DNA from: Pseudaquabacterium terrae
GTDB taxonomy: Bacteria; Pseudomonadota; Gammaproteobacteria; Burkholderiales; Burkholderiaceae_C
Direction: 5' to 3'
Length of the DNA stretch: 64,000 bases
Assembly (NCBI RefSeq): GCF_013266755.1
Contig: NZ_JABRWJ010000004.1
Location: 1-64,000, forward strand
The position numbers and the translations under genes are program-made. Shown here in pieces: positions 19,848 through 30,167 of this stretch. The notes below the pieces were generated by a model. That model made no database searches, had not been told where the DNA came from, and saw only the letters and a program-made list of their open reading frames with translations. Numbering within the stretch: the stretch's first letter is position 1; each line of letters starts with the position of its first letter.

Positions 19848-22706
19848 ATGACCGCAGCCTCTCGCTCGTCCCGTCATCCCCTGACGCCCCTGACACCGTT
19901 CACGGGCCCCGCCGTGCTCGCCCTGCTGGCGGCGTGTGCCACCCCGCCACCCGCCGCGGCACCGGCCGCACCGGCCACGGTCGCCGTGGCGGCGACGCCG
20001 CCGGCCGCGGCATCGGGTCCGGCAGCCGCGGCATCGGGCCCGGCGGCGGCCGCCTCCGGCCCGGCCGCCCGGCCGCCGGGCGCCGCGGCTGCACCGTCGC
20101 CCGGCCAACCGCCGGCCTTCGCGACGGTGATCCGTGACGCCAAGCGCAGCGAGGGCCTGTTCGTGGTCTGGCGCAAGGACGAGAAGGTCTGGTTCGAGCT
20201 GAAGCCGGCGGACTTCGACAAGCCCTTCTTCCTGTCGCCCAAGCTCGCCTCGGGCATCGGCGAGGCGTCGATCTTCGGCGGCACGATGGCGCGGCCGCAG
20301 GTGGTCGAATTCCGCCGGCTGCACAACCTGGTGCAGCTGCTGGCGCTGAACACCGCCTACATCGCCAAGCCGGCGACGCCCGAGGCGCGGGCGCTGGCCG
20401 CGTCGTATTCGCCGAGCCTCTTGGCCAGCACGGCGGTGGCCAGCCTGCCGCATCCGCAGCGCGGCACCGTGCTCGTCGATGCCAGCGCGCTGTTCGTGGC
20501 CGACCTGCTGCAGATCGCGCCGCAGCTGCAGCGCAGCTACCGCCAGGGTTATGGCTTCGATGCGCGCAACTCGGGCGTCACGACGGTGCGCGGCAAGCCC
20601 GACATGCTGGTGCTCGAGGTGACCAGCCATTTCGCGACCGCCGTGATCGCCGTGCCGACGCCGGGCACCCCGCCGGGGCCGTCGCCAACCGCTCCGCGCA
20701 CGCTGCCCGACGCGCGCAGCATGTTCGTCAATGTGCACTATTCGCTCGCCAAGCTGCCCGAGCAGGTGATGCCCGCGCGTGCCGCCGACCCGCGCATCGG
20801 CCACTTCGTGCACCTGCAGCACGATTTCGGCGACGACCTGGCGCGCACGCCGAAGCTGCGCCACGTCGCGCGCTGGCGGCTCGAGAAGAAGGACCCGGCG
20901 GCGGCGCTGTCCGAGCCCGTGAAGCCGATCACCTACTGGATCGATCGCACCGTGCCGGTCAAGTACCGCGGCGCGATCAGCGAAGGCATCCTCGAGTGGA
21001 ACAAGGCCTTCGAGCGCATCGGTTTCAAGGACGCCGTGGTCGTCAAGGTGCAGCCCGACGACGCCGACTTCGACACGCTGGACTTCGGTGTCGCCTCGGT
21101 GCGCTGGATGGTCAACGCGAGCCCGTCCTTCGGCGCGATCGGACCGCGCCACGTCGATCCGCGCTCCGGCGAGATCCTGGATGCCGACATCGCGTTCGAG
21201 AGCCTGTCGTCGCGCAACGTGCGCAGCTACCGCTCGCGCATCTTGGGCGGCAGCGATGCCGGGGCCACCCAGGCGGCCTGGGCCGAACTGCTGCAGGTCG
21301 GCCGGCCGGCGGGGGCCGCGGCGGCGGCGCAGGGTCACGCCGCTGCGCTTGCGCAGGGGCTTGGACATCCGCATGATGCGCTGTGCCAGCACGCGACTTT
21401 CGGCGCCGAGCAGCTGGCCTACGGCCTCGACGTGCTCGCCGCGCAGGGCGAGCTCGAGCCCGACAGCCCCGAGGCCGAGGCCTTCGTGCTGGCCTTCCTG
21501 AAGGACACCGCGATGCACGAGGTCGGCCACACGCTCGGCCTGCGCCACAACTTCCGCGCCTCGCGCATCTACACCGAGGCGCAGCTGGCCGATCCCGAGT
21601 TCACGCGCGCGAACGGCTTGACCGGCTCGGTGATGGAGTACCCGGCGATCAACCTGCCGCGCCCGGGCGAGCGCCGCGCGGCGCCGTTCCAGACCACGCT
21701 CGGCCCCTACGACTACTGGGCGATCGAATACGCCTACAAGCCGCTCGGCGCCACCGACGAGGCCGCCGAGCTCAAGCGCATCGCCGCGCGCAATGCCGAG
21801 CCCGAGCTGGCCTTCGGCACCGACGAAGACCATTTCTTCGGCATCGACCCCGATTCGCTGCAGTCGGACCTCGGCCGCGAGCCGCTGGCCTTCGCGCGCA
21901 AGCGCTTCGAGATCGCGCAGGACCTGTTCCGCCGCCAGGAGCGCCGCACGCTGTCGCCGGACGAGGACTACGGTGCGCTGCGGCGCGCGCTGCGCTTCGC
22001 GGTGATCGACGCCGGCCGCGCCGCGGGCACGGTGCTGCGCCAGGTCGGCGGCGTGCGCACGCTGCGCGACTTTCCGAACAGCGGCCGCGACCCGCTGCAG
22101 CCGGTGCCGCCGGCCGAGCAGCGGGCGGCGATGGCGCTGCTGTCGCGCCATGTTCTGGCGGCCGACAGCCTGGTCATCTCGCCGGCCCTGCAGCGCCGCC
22201 TGGCACCGGACTACCTGGAGCGCGGCGACTCGGTGCTGTTCGGCGACGACGAGGTGCCGACCGACTACCCGCTGGCGCAGGCGCTGCACGAGATGCGGCG
22301 CGCCGTGCTGACGCAGCTGATGAGCGACGCTCTGGCGGTGCGCGTGCTCGACAGCGAAGCCAAGGCCGCGCGGCCGGCCGAGGCCTTCCCGCTGACCGAG
22401 CTGTACAAGCGGCTCGAGAACGACGTCTGGAGCGAGCTCGGCGGCAAGGGCGACATCCCGGCGCCGCGCCGCGAGCTGCAGCGCGAGCACCTGAACCGGC
22501 TGGCCGCGGCGCTGCTGCGGCCCGGCGGCGGCCTGCGCGCCGACGCGCGCAGCCTGTGGCGCTCGCAGGCGCAGGGGCTGCTGCCGCGGCTGGAGGCGGC
22601 GACCCGACGACCCGAGCTGAGCGAAGCCGCGCGCGTGCATCTGAAGGACAGCGCGGACACACTGCGCGCCGCCCTGGCCGCACCGCTGCAGCGCGCGGGG
22701 GTCTGA
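19848..22706 (+). CDS. Large zinc-dependent metalloprotease lipoprotein (DUF5117/DUF4953 type)
   Basis: The protein has 952 residues. The signal peptide ends at LAACA, a lipobox, and an Ala/Pro/Gly-rich spacer of about 65 residues with three repeats of an AASGPA unit follows. The extended zinc site HEVGHTLGLRH (557-567) supplies H557, E558, H561 and H567, as in the metzincin-like DUF4953 family. ATG 19848 is preferred because it places the signal peptide directly at the N-terminus. It follows the DUF1800-DUF1501 pair by 145 bases in the same direction. Its substrate is unknown. Confidence 0.85.
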   Translation: MTAASRSSRHPLTPLTPFTGPAVLALLAACATPPPAAAPAAPATVAVAATPPAAASGPAAAASGPAAAASGPAARPPGAAAAPSPGQPPAFATVIRDAKRSEGLFVVWRKDEKVWFELKPADFDKPFFLSPKLASGIGEASIFGGTMARPQVVEFRRLHNLVQLLALNTAYIAKPATPEARALAASYSPSLLASTAVASLPHPQRGTVLVDASALFVADLLQIAPQLQRSYRQGYGFDARNSGVTTVRGKPDMLVLEVTSHFATAVIAVPTPGTPPGPSPTAPRTLPDARSMFVNVHYSLAKLPEQVMPARAADPRIGHFVHLQHDFGDDLARTPKLRHVARWRLEKKDPAAALSEPVKPITYWIDRTVPVKYRGAISEGILEWNKAFERIGFKDAVVVKVQPDDADFDTLDFGVASVRWMVNASPSFGAIGPRHVDPRSGEILDADIAFESLSSRNVRSYRSRILGGSDAGATQAAWAELLQVGRPAGAAAAAQGHAAALAQGLGHPHDALCQHATFGAEQLAYGLDVLAAQGELEPDSPEAEAFVLAFLKDTAMHEVGHTLGLRHNFRASRIYTEAQLADPEFTRANGLTGSVMEYPAINLPRPGERRAAPFQTTLGPYDYWAIEYAYKPLGATDEAAELKRIAARNAEPELAFGTDEDHFFGIDPDSLQSDLGREPLAFARKRFEIAQDLFRRQERRTLSPDEDYGALRRALRFAVIDAGRAAGTVLRQVGGVRTLRDFPNSGRDPLQPVPPAEQRAAMALLSRHVLAADSLVISPALQRRLAPDYLERGDSVLFGDDEVPTDYPLAQALHEMRRAVLTQLMSDALAVRVLDSEAKAARPAEAFPLTELYKRLENDVWSELGGKGDIPAPRRELQREHLNRLAAALLRPGGGLRADARSLWRSQAQGLLPRLEAATRRPELSEAARVHLKDSADTLRAALAAPLQRAGV

Positions 22707-22715
22707 GCTGGAGGG

Positions 22716-24335
22716 TCAGTTCGGCAGGCCGAACGCGTAGAGCTTGTTATTCGGCGTGCCGAAGCCGAGGTTGCTGTAGCCCGAGCCCCAGAACAGCATG
22801 CCGCCTGAAATCGCGGCACCGGACAGGCACGAGCCGCCGCTCGCGAAGCTCCACAGCACGGCGCCGGTGGCGGCATTCAGCGCGTACATGTGCCCCGCGG
22901 CATCGAGCGAACAGCCGTACACGACCCCGTTGGCCGACGACACCGGGCCGGACGGGCCGCCGCCGGCACCGGCGCCCGGCAAGGGGTCGGCCGTCTGCCA
23001 CAGGATCTGGCCGGTCGTTGCGTCGAGCGCACTCCAGCCGCCGCGCGTCGTCGATGGGCCACCGAGCGGCGTCCACGAAATCGCGTTGCTGTTCGGATTC
23101 GCCGTGTAGACCCGCGTGCCGTCGACCGCCGAGCCCCACTGCAGGCCGCCGGCCGTGCCACCGGGGCCGGTCTGCGTCACCCACACGACGGCGCCGGTGT
23201 CCGGGTTCAGCGCCCAGTATTGGCCGCTCTTCTGGCCCGCTCCGACCAGCTCGAGCGGCTTGCCCTTGCCGGCCTTGGCCTTGAACAGCGCCGGCGCCTG
23301 GCCGAAGTCGTAGTCCGGGCCGGCCGGCTCGGGGCAGTTGCTGCCGTCGCCGACGAACGGGATGCAGTCGACCGTCCAGGCATCGTAGGGGATCGCTCGC
23401 GTGGCCCAGCGGATCGCGCCGGTCCTCATGTCCAGCGCGAGGATGCTGTCGAAATGGTCATCGGCGGGCAGGCAGGCCGCCTTGGCGACCGGGTCGGTGC
23501 CGGCGGCCGAGACGCAATCGAGCACCGCTTGCGGCACCGTGTAGTTGTTGCCCGTCGCGACGTAGATCTGGCCTCGTTTCGGATCGATCGCCGGCGAGCT
23601 GCCCCAGATCGCATTGCCGGTGTAGCCGGCCGGCACGGCCGGCACCGTGTGCGTCTTCCACAGCACCTGGCCGTTGGCGAGGTTCAGCGCCAGCATGCTG
23701 CCGCGGAACGACAGCTGGTAGCCGGGCACGAAGGCCGCGAGCGCCTCCTCGAGCGAGGCGACGCCGACGTACACCCGGCCGTCGTGCACCGTGGCCGACT
23801 GCGTGATGATCGCCGCGGGATGCGGGTCGGCCGTCGTGTTCCACAGCAGCGCACCGGTGCGCTTGTCGAAGGCCAGCACCCGGCCGCCAGGCCCGCCGCC
23901 GAACAGGATCGAGCCCTGCGTGCCGACGATGACCTTGCCTTCGGCCACGGCCGGCGTGGCGCGGGCCTTGTCGTTCGGCACGCCGGTGAGCGACGGGATG
24001 TGCGCGGTCCACCGGAGCTGGCCGTTGCGCTTGTCGACGGCGTACAGGAACCCGGCCCAGTCCGGCACGTACACGGTGTCGCCGTCGACCGCCGGGGTGG
24101 CCGACACGTCGCCCGCGGTGGTCAACGACCATTTGACGACCAGGCTGCCGACGTTCGACGGCCCCAGCTTGTGCTCATGGGCCTGGTGGCGGGTGTTCTC
24201 GCGGTCACCGCCGGAGAAGTTCCACTGCTGGCCTTCGGCCGCGAACGTGGCGTGCGGCATCAGCGCCGCGCCGACCGACAGCATCGCCGCGCAGGCGGCC
24301 ACCGGCAGCCGGGCTGCCCTCGAACGGATGATCAT
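22716..24335 (-). CDS. PQQ-type beta-propeller quinoprotein (polyvinyl-alcohol-dehydrogenase-like)
   Basis: The 539-residue protein has a signal peptide (cleavage near TFAAEG). Repeated propeller blades follow, each ending in a pattern such as GFLYAVDKRNGQLRW or HMYALNAATGAVLW, as in PQQ-binding dehydrogenases. WNFSGGDRENTRH and VSATPAVDGDTVYVPDW resemble the polyvinyl alcohol dehydrogenase branch. No CxxCH haem motif is present, so electrons would need a separate cytochrome. The start at 24335 puts the signal peptide first; the frame is open much further upstream but crosses the divergent kinase gene. The actual substrate is unknown. Confidence 0.8.
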   Translation of the reverse strand: MIIRSRAARLPVAACAAMLSVGAALMPHATFAAEGQQWNFSGGDRENTRHQAHEHKLGPSNVGSLVVKWSLTTAGDVSATPAVDGDTVYVPDWAGFLYAVDKRNGQLRWTAHIPSLTGVPNDKARATPAVAEGKVIVGTQGSILFGGGPGGRVLAFDKRTGALLWNTTADPHPAAIITQSATVHDGRVYVGVASLEEALAAFVPGYQLSFRGSMLALNLANGQVLWKTHTVPAVPAGYTGNAIWGSSPAIDPKRGQIYVATGNNYTVPQAVLDCVSAAGTDPVAKAACLPADDHFDSILALDMRTGAIRWATRAIPYDAWTVDCIPFVGDGSNCPEPAGPDYDFGQAPALFKAKAGKGKPLELVGAGQKSGQYWALNPDTGAVVWVTQTGPGGTAGGLQWGSAVDGTRVYTANPNSNAISWTPLGGPSTTRGGWSALDATTGQILWQTADPLPGAGAGGGPSGPVSSANGVVYGCSLDAAGHMYALNAATGAVLWSFASGGSCLSGAAISGGMLFWGSGYSNLGFGTPNNKLYAFGLPN

Positions 24336-24614
24336 CGTCCTCGCTCCCGCGGACGTTGGGCGTCCGCCTTGGCGCGGGGCGGCAAGCGCACAGCCCGCAT
24401 GTGCTCGCCATCGTTGGCCGCCGGCCGATCGGGCCAGCGCGAGGGCGACAAAGGCCGGCGGATGTGACCTGGATGCTCCAGCGCGCGATACAGGGGTAAA
24501 CCCGTGCCGATCATCGTTGCGCCTGTCGCTCGCGACCCGCCGAGCGTCGTTCGTCGCAATCACTCGGCCCGCGGCTTGGACACCGCCGGGCGGGCGGTTA
24601 TCGTGCCGCCCAAG

Positions 24615-25712
24615 ATGGCTTCGATTCCCCCTTCCTCCTCGACAGCGCCGCCGGGCTGGTCCGCGTCGCTGCGCACGCTCAGCGCGACCAAGGTCGCCTG
24701 GGCGCTCGGCTTCGCGGTCACCGTCGCGGCGCTGCTCAATCCGATCTTTGCGCCGCCGTTTCCGGTGCTGCTCGGGCGCACGATCTTCGTCGCGCTGGTG
24801 CTGCTGCTGGCCTTCACGCTGGCCGGCAACTGGCAGCGCCGCTGGCTGCCGCGCTGGTTCGCGCAGACGCTGGCGGTGGTGCTGGCGGCGCCGCTGGCGA
24901 CGCTGGGCGTCTACCTGGTGTCGACCGGCGGCGACTTCGCGGCGATCCTGAGCCACCCGGGCCGCGTCGCCGGCTTCCTGTGGATCGCCGGCTGCGCGTT
25001 GTTCATTGGCCTGGTGCTGGCCACCGGCGCGATGGTGCGCGAGCGCGAGGCGCAATCGCACTCGCTGCAGCTGAAGTTCGAGCTCGAGCGGGCCCAGCTC
25101 GAGAAGCAGGCGCTCGACGCCCGGCTCGCGCTGCTGACGGCGCAGATCGAGCCGCATTTCCTGTTCAACACGCTGGCCAATGTGCAGGCGCTGGTCGAAA
25201 CCGGCTCGCCGCGCGCCGCCGAGGTGTTGAAGAGCCTGATCGCCTACCTGCGCGCGGCGCTGCCGAAGCTGCACGAGGCCGGCCTGCCGACGCTGGCCAA
25301 CGAGCTGCAGCTGGTGCGTGCGTACCTCGAGCTGATGCACCTGCGCATGCCGGATCGGCTGCAGTTTTCGGTCGACGTGCCGGCCGGCCTGCACGCCGAG
25401 CGGTTCCCGGCGATGGCCTTGCTGACGTTGGTCGAGAACGCCGTGCGCCACGGCGTCGATCCCAGCGAGGAGGGCGGCCGCATCGACGTCGGCGGCGCGC
25501 GCGCGGCCGACGGCGGCTGGCGGCTCTGGGTGGCTGACAGCGGCGTCGGGCTGACCGAGAATGCCGCGCCGGGCACCGGCTTGGCCAACCTGCGCGCGCG
25601 GCTGCAAGGCGTGTTCGGCGCCGGCGCGGTGCTCGAATTGAGCGAGCAGCCGCCCCACGGCGTGCGGGCCGAGATCGTCATTCCGCCGGCCGCCGTCCCG
25701 CCGAAGGCTTGA
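24615..25712 (+). CDS. LytS-type sensor histidine kinase
   Basis: The 365-residue protein has four membrane helices (about 28-140), then a coiled segment and the His_kinase domain with H181 in IEPHFLFNTLANVQ, followed by an HATPase with ENAVRHG and a GTGLANLRARL loop. This is the family that phosphorylates LytTR-type regulators. ATG 24615 gives the cytoplasmic N-terminus. It is followed three bases later by its regulator. It is divergent from the quinoprotein gene across 279 bases, so that gene is a candidate target. Confidence 0.9.
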   Translation: MASIPPSSSTAPPGWSASLRTLSATKVAWALGFAVTVAALLNPIFAPPFPVLLGRTIFVALVLLLAFTLAGNWQRRWLPRWFAQTLAVVLAAPLATLGVYLVSTGGDFAAILSHPGRVAGFLWIAGCALFIGLVLATGAMVREREAQSHSLQLKFELERAQLEKQALDARLALLTAQIEPHFLFNTLANVQALVETGSPRAAEVLKSLIAYLRAALPKLHEAGLPTLANELQLVRAYLELMHLRMPDRLQFSVDVPAGLHAERFPAMALLTLVENAVRHGVDPSEEGGRIDVGGARAADGGWRLWVADSGVGLTENAAPGTGLANLRARLQGVFGAGAVLELSEQPPHGVRAEIVIPPAAVPPKA

Positions 25713-25715
25713 GCC

Positions 25716-26525
25716 ATGACCGCCATGACCGCCATCACCGCACTGATCGCCGACGACGAACCGCTGCTGCGCGACCACCTGCAGGCGCACCTGGCGCGGC
25801 TGTGGCCCGAGCTGCAGATCGTCGGCCAGGCGCGCAATGGCCGCGAGGCGGTCGAGCTGTTCGAGCGCGAGCAGCCGCAGATCGTCTTCCTCGACGTGCA
25901 CATGCCCGGCATGAACGGCATCGAGGCAGCGCGGGCGATCGCCCGGCGTGCGATGACCGTCTTCGTCACCGCCTACGAGCAGTACGCGGTGCAGGCCTTC
26001 GAACAAGGCGCGATCGACTACCTGATCAAGCCCTTCGACGAGGCGCGGCTGACCGACACGATCGGCCGCCTGCAGCAGCGGCTGCAGCAGCCCGCTGCCG
26101 CGGCGGCGCCGGGGGGCGACGACGGCGACCCCGGCGACCGCCTCGAAGCGGTGCTCGACCGGCTCGCCGCGCAGTTGCGTCACCAGGCCAGCGGCAAGCC
26201 CTGGCTGCAGTGGATCAAGGCCTCGGTCGGCAGCGCGGTGCGGCTGATCCCGGTCGAGCAGATCGCCTACCTGCGCTCGGACGAGAAGTACACGCTGGTG
26301 GTCTGGGAAGGCGGCGAGGCGCTGATCCGCAAGCCGATCCGCGAGCTGGTCGACGAGCTCGACCCCGAGCAGTTCGTGCAGGTGCACCGCTCGGTGATCG
26401 TCAACCTGCGCCAGGTCGCGCAGATCACCCGTGGCGCCAACGAAACCGCCGACGTGCACCTGAAGGGCCGCACCGAGACGCTGCCGGTCAGCCGCAGCTA
26501 CCTGCACCTGTTCCGGCAGATGTGA
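25716..26525 (+). CDS. LytTR-family response regulator
   Basis: The 269-residue protein has a receiver domain (about 7-125) with acidic pocket D13-D14, phospho-acceptor D60 in FLDVHMPGMNG and the conserved K of LIKPF. A linker and a LytTR DNA-binding domain (about 160-268) with YLRSDEKYTLV and FVQVHRSVIVNL follow. It is paired with the LytS-type kinase immediately upstream. The 235 bases after it contain the promoter for the chemoreceptor cluster. Confidence 0.92.
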   Translation: MTAMTAITALIADDEPLLRDHLQAHLARLWPELQIVGQARNGREAVELFEREQPQIVFLDVHMPGMNGIEAARAIARRAMTVFVTAYEQYAVQAFEQGAIDYLIKPFDEARLTDTIGRLQQRLQQPAAAAAPGGDDGDPGDRLEAVLDRLAAQLRHQASGKPWLQWIKASVGSAVRLIPVEQIAYLRSDEKYTLVVWEGGEALIRKPIRELVDELDPEQFVQVHRSVIVNLRQVAQITRGANETADVHLKGRTETLPVSRSYLHLFRQM

Positions 26526-26659
26526 GGGCAGGCGGTCTCAGCGACCGTCGCGCCACCCCACGTCACAACCCGCGCCGCCCACAGGCGCTGGCTGCCGCTT
26601 CAGCGGCAGGAGTTGGCGGGCATCAGGGTTCACCAGGGACTGGCCAGGGTCGGGAAAGC

Positions 26660-26686
26660 TTAACTGGCTGTAAAGCCGGCCGATAT
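26660..26686 (+). promoter_or_regulatory. FliA (sigma-28) type promoter for the chemoreceptor cluster
   Basis: TTAA (26660-26663), 15 bases, then GCCGATAT (26679-26686) matches the sigma-28 consensus TAAA-N15-GCCGATAA at 10 of 12 positions. It would give a leader of about 65 bases before the first chemoreceptor. Chemoreceptor genes are classic late flagellar-regulon members. Confidence 0.75.
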
Positions 26687-26760
26687 TCCATCGATCGGGC
26701 TGGCCTACCGCTGCCCAGAATCCTCGCCAAAGCTGTCTGACCCTGTCTGGAGACAAACGC

Positions 26761-28536
26761 ATGCTGTCAAAAATCTCCGCCTCCATCGGCCGACGCCTGG
26801 CGTTCGGGTTCGGCGCCTTGATCGTCCTGCTCGTCCTGGTGGCGAGCTTTGCGGCCGTCACGACGCAGCGCCTGGGCGAACAAGTGCGCCAGATCGTCGA
26901 GGTGAACAACGAACGCTCGGCCACCGCGTACCGCATGCTGGACAACATGAACGCCATGGCGATCCAGGCGCGTTCGATCACGTTGCTGACGGATGCGAAG
27001 GAGATCGAGGCGGAATTGAAGCTGTTCGACAAATCGAAGGCCGAATACCTGAAGCAGGAGAAGGCGCTGATCACGCTGATGGCCGATGCCGACGCGACGT
27101 CGCGCAAGTTGAGTGACGAGATCACCGCCGCCGCCGCGAAGACCATCCCGCTGATCGCCCACGCCGCCAAGCAGGGCCAGGAAGGCGCCAACATCGACGC
27201 CACGATGACGCTGACGCTGCAGGTGCGGCCGGCCGAGATCGTCTGGCGCAAGAAGGTCGACGAGCTGATCACGCTGCAAGCCAGCCAGAACGCCGAGAGC
27301 TCGACCGCGGCGACCGTCGGCACGCGCCGCGCGGTGGTCATCGAAGCGGTGCTGGTCGCCGTGGCGATCGTCATCGGCGTGCTGGTCGCCTGGCGCATCA
27401 CGCGCAGCATCAAGCGCCCGATCGAGCGCGCCGTGCAGGTCGCCGAACGCATCGCCGAAGGCGACCTGGCCAGCACCGTCGAGCAAGGCGGCCGCGACGA
27501 GATCGGCCGCCTGTTGCAAGCCATCGCCGCGATGCAGGGTCGCCTGCGCGGCCTGGTCGGCGAGATCCGCCAGACCGCCGATTCCATCCAGGTGGCCAGC
27601 GCCGAAGTGGCCACCGGCAATCAGGACCTGAGCCAGCGCACCGAGCAGGCCGCGAGCAATCTGCAGCAGACTGCCAGCTCGATGGAACAGCTCACCGGCA
27701 CCGTGCGCCAGAGCGCCGATGCCGCGTCGCAGGCCAATCAATTGGCCGCCTCGGCGGCCGAAGTCGCTCAGCGCGGCGGCCAGGTGGTGTCGCAGGTCGT
27801 CAAGACCATGGATGCGATCAATACCAGCTCGAAGAAGATCGCCGACATCATCGGCACGATCGACGGCATCGCGTTCCAGACCAACATCCTGGCGCTGAAC
27901 GCGGCGGTCGAAGCCGCGCGTGCCGGCGAACAGGGCCGCGGCTTCGCGGTCGTCGCCGGCGAGGTGCGTTCGCTGGCCCAGCGTTCGGCCGAAGCGGCGC
28001 GCGAGATCAAGGCGCTGATCGGCAACTCGGTCGACAAGGTCGAGACCGGCAGCCGCCTGGTCAGCGACGCCGGCTCGACGATGAACGAGATCGTCGCCAG
28101 CGTGCAGCGCGTGACCGACATCATCGGCGAGATCACTGCCGCGTCGAGCGAGCAGAGCGGTGGCCTGTCGCAGATCAACGGCGCGGTGACGCAGCTCGAC
28201 CAGATGACGCAGCAGAACGCCGCGCTGGTCGAGGAGTCCGCCGCCGCCGCCGAGAGCCTGCGCGAGCAGGCCGGCCGCCTCTCCGGGCTCGTCGCCACCT
28301 TCAACCTGGGTGATGGCGCTGCCACTGCGGCGAAGGCGCCGCCGGCGGTTTCCGTCGCGCCGGTCGCCACGGCCAAGAAGCCGGTGGTCGTCGCCGCGCC
28401 GAAGAAGTCGACACCGGTCGCGCCGAAGGCCGCCGCCCAACCCGCAGCGACGACGGTTGCGGCCGCCGCGCCGCCGGCGAAGGCCCCCGCGGCCGCGGCC
28501 TCGGCCGCCCCCACCGACGAGTGGGAATCCTTCTGA
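26761..28536 (+). CDS. Methyl-accepting chemotaxis protein 1, with CheR-tether tail
   Basis: The transmembrane chemoreceptor has 591 residues: an N-terminal helix (about 11-31), a periplasmic four-helix-bundle sensor of about 160 residues, a second helix (about 196-216), HAMP, and a methyl-accepting signalling domain with the conserved hairpin [20 protein letters not shown]. After an Ala/Pro/Lys-rich linker it ends in DEWESF, a likely CheR/CheB-docking pentapeptide (xWExF). The two receptors downstream lack this tail, so this one may assist their methylation. Its signalling domain is almost identical in DNA to that of the next gene. Confidence 0.93.
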   Translation: MLSKISASIGRRLAFGFGALIVLLVLVASFAAVTTQRLGEQVRQIVEVNNERSATAYRMLDNMNAMAIQARSITLLTDAKEIEAELKLFDKSKAEYLKQEKALITLMADADATSRKLSDEITAAAAKTIPLIAHAAKQGQEGANIDATMTLTLQVRPAEIVWRKKVDELITLQASQNAESSTAATVGTRRAVVIEAVLVAVAIVIGVLVAWRITRSIKRPIERAVQVAERIAEGDLASTVEQGGRDEIGRLLQAIAAMQGRLRGLVGEIRQTADSIQVASAEVATGNQDLSQRTEQAASNLQQTASSMEQLTGTVRQSADAASQANQLAASAAEVAQRGGQVVSQVVKTMDAINTSSKKIADIIGTIDGIAFQTNILALNAAVEAARAGEQGRGFAVVAGEVRSLAQRSAEAAREIKALIGNSVDKVETGSRLVSDAGSTMNEIVASVQRVTDIIGEITAASSEQSGGLSQINGAVTQLDQMTQQNAALVEESAAAAESLREQAGRLSGLVATFNLGDGAATAAKAPPAVSVAPVATAKKPVVVAAPKKSTPVAPKAAAQPAATTVAAAAPPAKAPAAAASAAPTDEWESF

Positions 28537-28555
28537 ATCCGACCGGAGCCGCCTC

Positions 28556-30133
28556 GTGAAACTGCTCAACCGCTTTTCGATCCGCGCGCGCTTCAACGTC
28601 ATGATCGGCATCGTCACCGCCTCGCTGGTGGTGGCGGCGGCGGTCAACGCCGTCAGTGACCGCGCCAGCCGGCAGGACTCGGTGCAGGTGTTCGAGCAAT
28701 CGAACGCCGCGCTGCTCGATGCCGGCGAGCTGCGCGAATCGATGGCCCAGATGCGCCGGCTCGAAGCCAGCATCATGGCCGTCGGCACCTCCAACGCGCT
28801 CGAGGTCGAGCGCTTCGGCAAGGAGTGGGAAGTCGCGGTGAAGGCCTCCAAGGCGGTCGCCGAGCGCATCGCCAAGGCCAGCTCGGCCACCGACGAGGTG
28901 CGCGCGATGACCGCCAACCATGCCAAGCTCGTCGGCGAGTACGCCGCGGTGATCCAGCCGCTGGCCGCGCAGCTCAAGGGCGCGCAGATCGACGGCGTCG
29001 TCGCGCTGGCCTATGCGGCCAAGGCCGAGGGCACCGTGAAGGCCATGGTCGCCAACGTCGACGCGCTGACCAAGGCGCAGCTCGTCCGAGTCGAAGCCAT
29101 CCGCCAGCATGCCGACCAGCGCGCAGCGATCGCCGATGCGGTCAAGCTGTCGCTGATGGGCATGACGCTGGCGCTGTTCCTGCCGCTGGCCTGGCTGACT
29201 TCGCGCGCGGTGTGCAAGCCGCTCGACCGCGTCGTGCACATCGCCGAGCGCATCGCTGAAGGGGATCTGGGCAGCACCGTCGAACAGGGCGGCACCGGTG
29301 AGATCGGCCGCCTGCTGCAGGCCATCGCCGGCATGCAGGACCGCTTGCGCGGGTTGGTCGGCGAGATCCGGCACACCGCAGACTCGATCCAGGTGGCGAG
29401 CACCGAAGTCGCCACCGGCAACCACGACCTGAGCCAGCGCACCGAACAGGCTGCGAGCAATCTGCAGCAGACCGCCAGCTCGATGGAACAGCTCACCGGC
29501 ACCGTGCGCCAGAGCGCCGAAGCCGCATCGCAGGCCAACCAGCTCGCCGCGTCGGCCGCCGAAGTGGCGCAGCGCGGCGGCCATGTGGTGTCGCAGGTCG
29601 TCAAGACCATGGACGCGATCAATGCCAGCTCGAAGAAGATCGCCGACATCATCGGCACCATCGACGGCATCGCGTTCCAGACCAACATCCTGGCGCTGAA
29701 CGCCGCGGTCGAAGCGGCGCGTGCCGGCGAACAGGGCCGCGGCTTCGCGGTCGTCGCCGGCGAGGTGCGTTCGCTGGCCCAGCGTTCGGCCGAAGCCGCG
29801 CGCGAGATCAAGGCGCTGATCGGCAACTCGGTCGACAAGGTCGAGACCGGCAGCCGGCTGGTCAGCGACGCCGGCTCGACGATGAACGAGATCGTCGCCA
29901 GCGTGCAGCGCGTGACCGACATCATCGGCGAGATCACCGCGGCGTCGAGCGAGCAGAGCTCGGGGCTGTCGCAGATCAACGGCGCGGTGACGCAGCTCGA
30001 CCAGATGACGCAGCAGAACGCCGCGCTGGTCGAAGAATCGGCTGCCGCCGCCGAGAGCCTGCGCGAGCAGGCCGGGCGCCTCGCCGGGCTCGTCGCCACC
30101 TTCCGTCTCAAGGGCGAGGCCCAGGCGGCTTAA
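28556..30133 (+). CDS. Methyl-accepting chemotaxis protein 2
   Basis: The 525-residue protein starts at GTG 28556 with CCGGAGCC upstream, 19 bases after the previous stop. It has a first helix near 12-32, a periplasmic helical sensor different from that of receptor 1, a second helix near 195-215, HAMP and the signalling domain. From HAMP onward it tracks receptor 1 nearly codon for codon, while the sensor does not. It ends shortly after the signalling domain without a pentapeptide. A longer upstream frame overlaps receptor 1 and is not credible. Confidence 0.92.
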   Translation: MKLLNRFSIRARFNVMIGIVTASLVVAAAVNAVSDRASRQDSVQVFEQSNAALLDAGELRESMAQMRRLEASIMAVGTSNALEVERFGKEWEVAVKASKAVAERIAKASSATDEVRAMTANHAKLVGEYAAVIQPLAAQLKGAQIDGVVALAYAAKAEGTVKAMVANVDALTKAQLVRVEAIRQHADQRAAIADAVKLSLMGMTLALFLPLAWLTSRAVCKPLDRVVHIAERIAEGDLGSTVEQGGTGEIGRLLQAIAGMQDRLRGLVGEIRHTADSIQVASTEVATGNHDLSQRTEQAASNLQQTASSMEQLTGTVRQSAEAASQANQLAASAAEVAQRGGHVVSQVVKTMDAINASSKKIADIIGTIDGIAFQTNILALNAAVEAARAGEQGRGFAVVAGEVRSLAQRSAEAAREIKALIGNSVDKVETGSRLVSDAGSTMNEIVASVQRVTDIIGEITAASSEQSSGLSQINGAVTQLDQMTQQNAALVEESAAAAESLREQAGRLAGLVATFRLKGEAQAA

Positions 30134-30167
30134 CGCGTTATCCACACGTCCACATCAGGAGTACAGC

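Noticed and set aside
24336-26507. The upstream half of a 1263-codon leftward frame ending in the quinoprotein gene
   Set aside because: It crosses the LytS/LytR-type genes in antisense. The real start at 24335 gives a signal peptide at the N-terminus.
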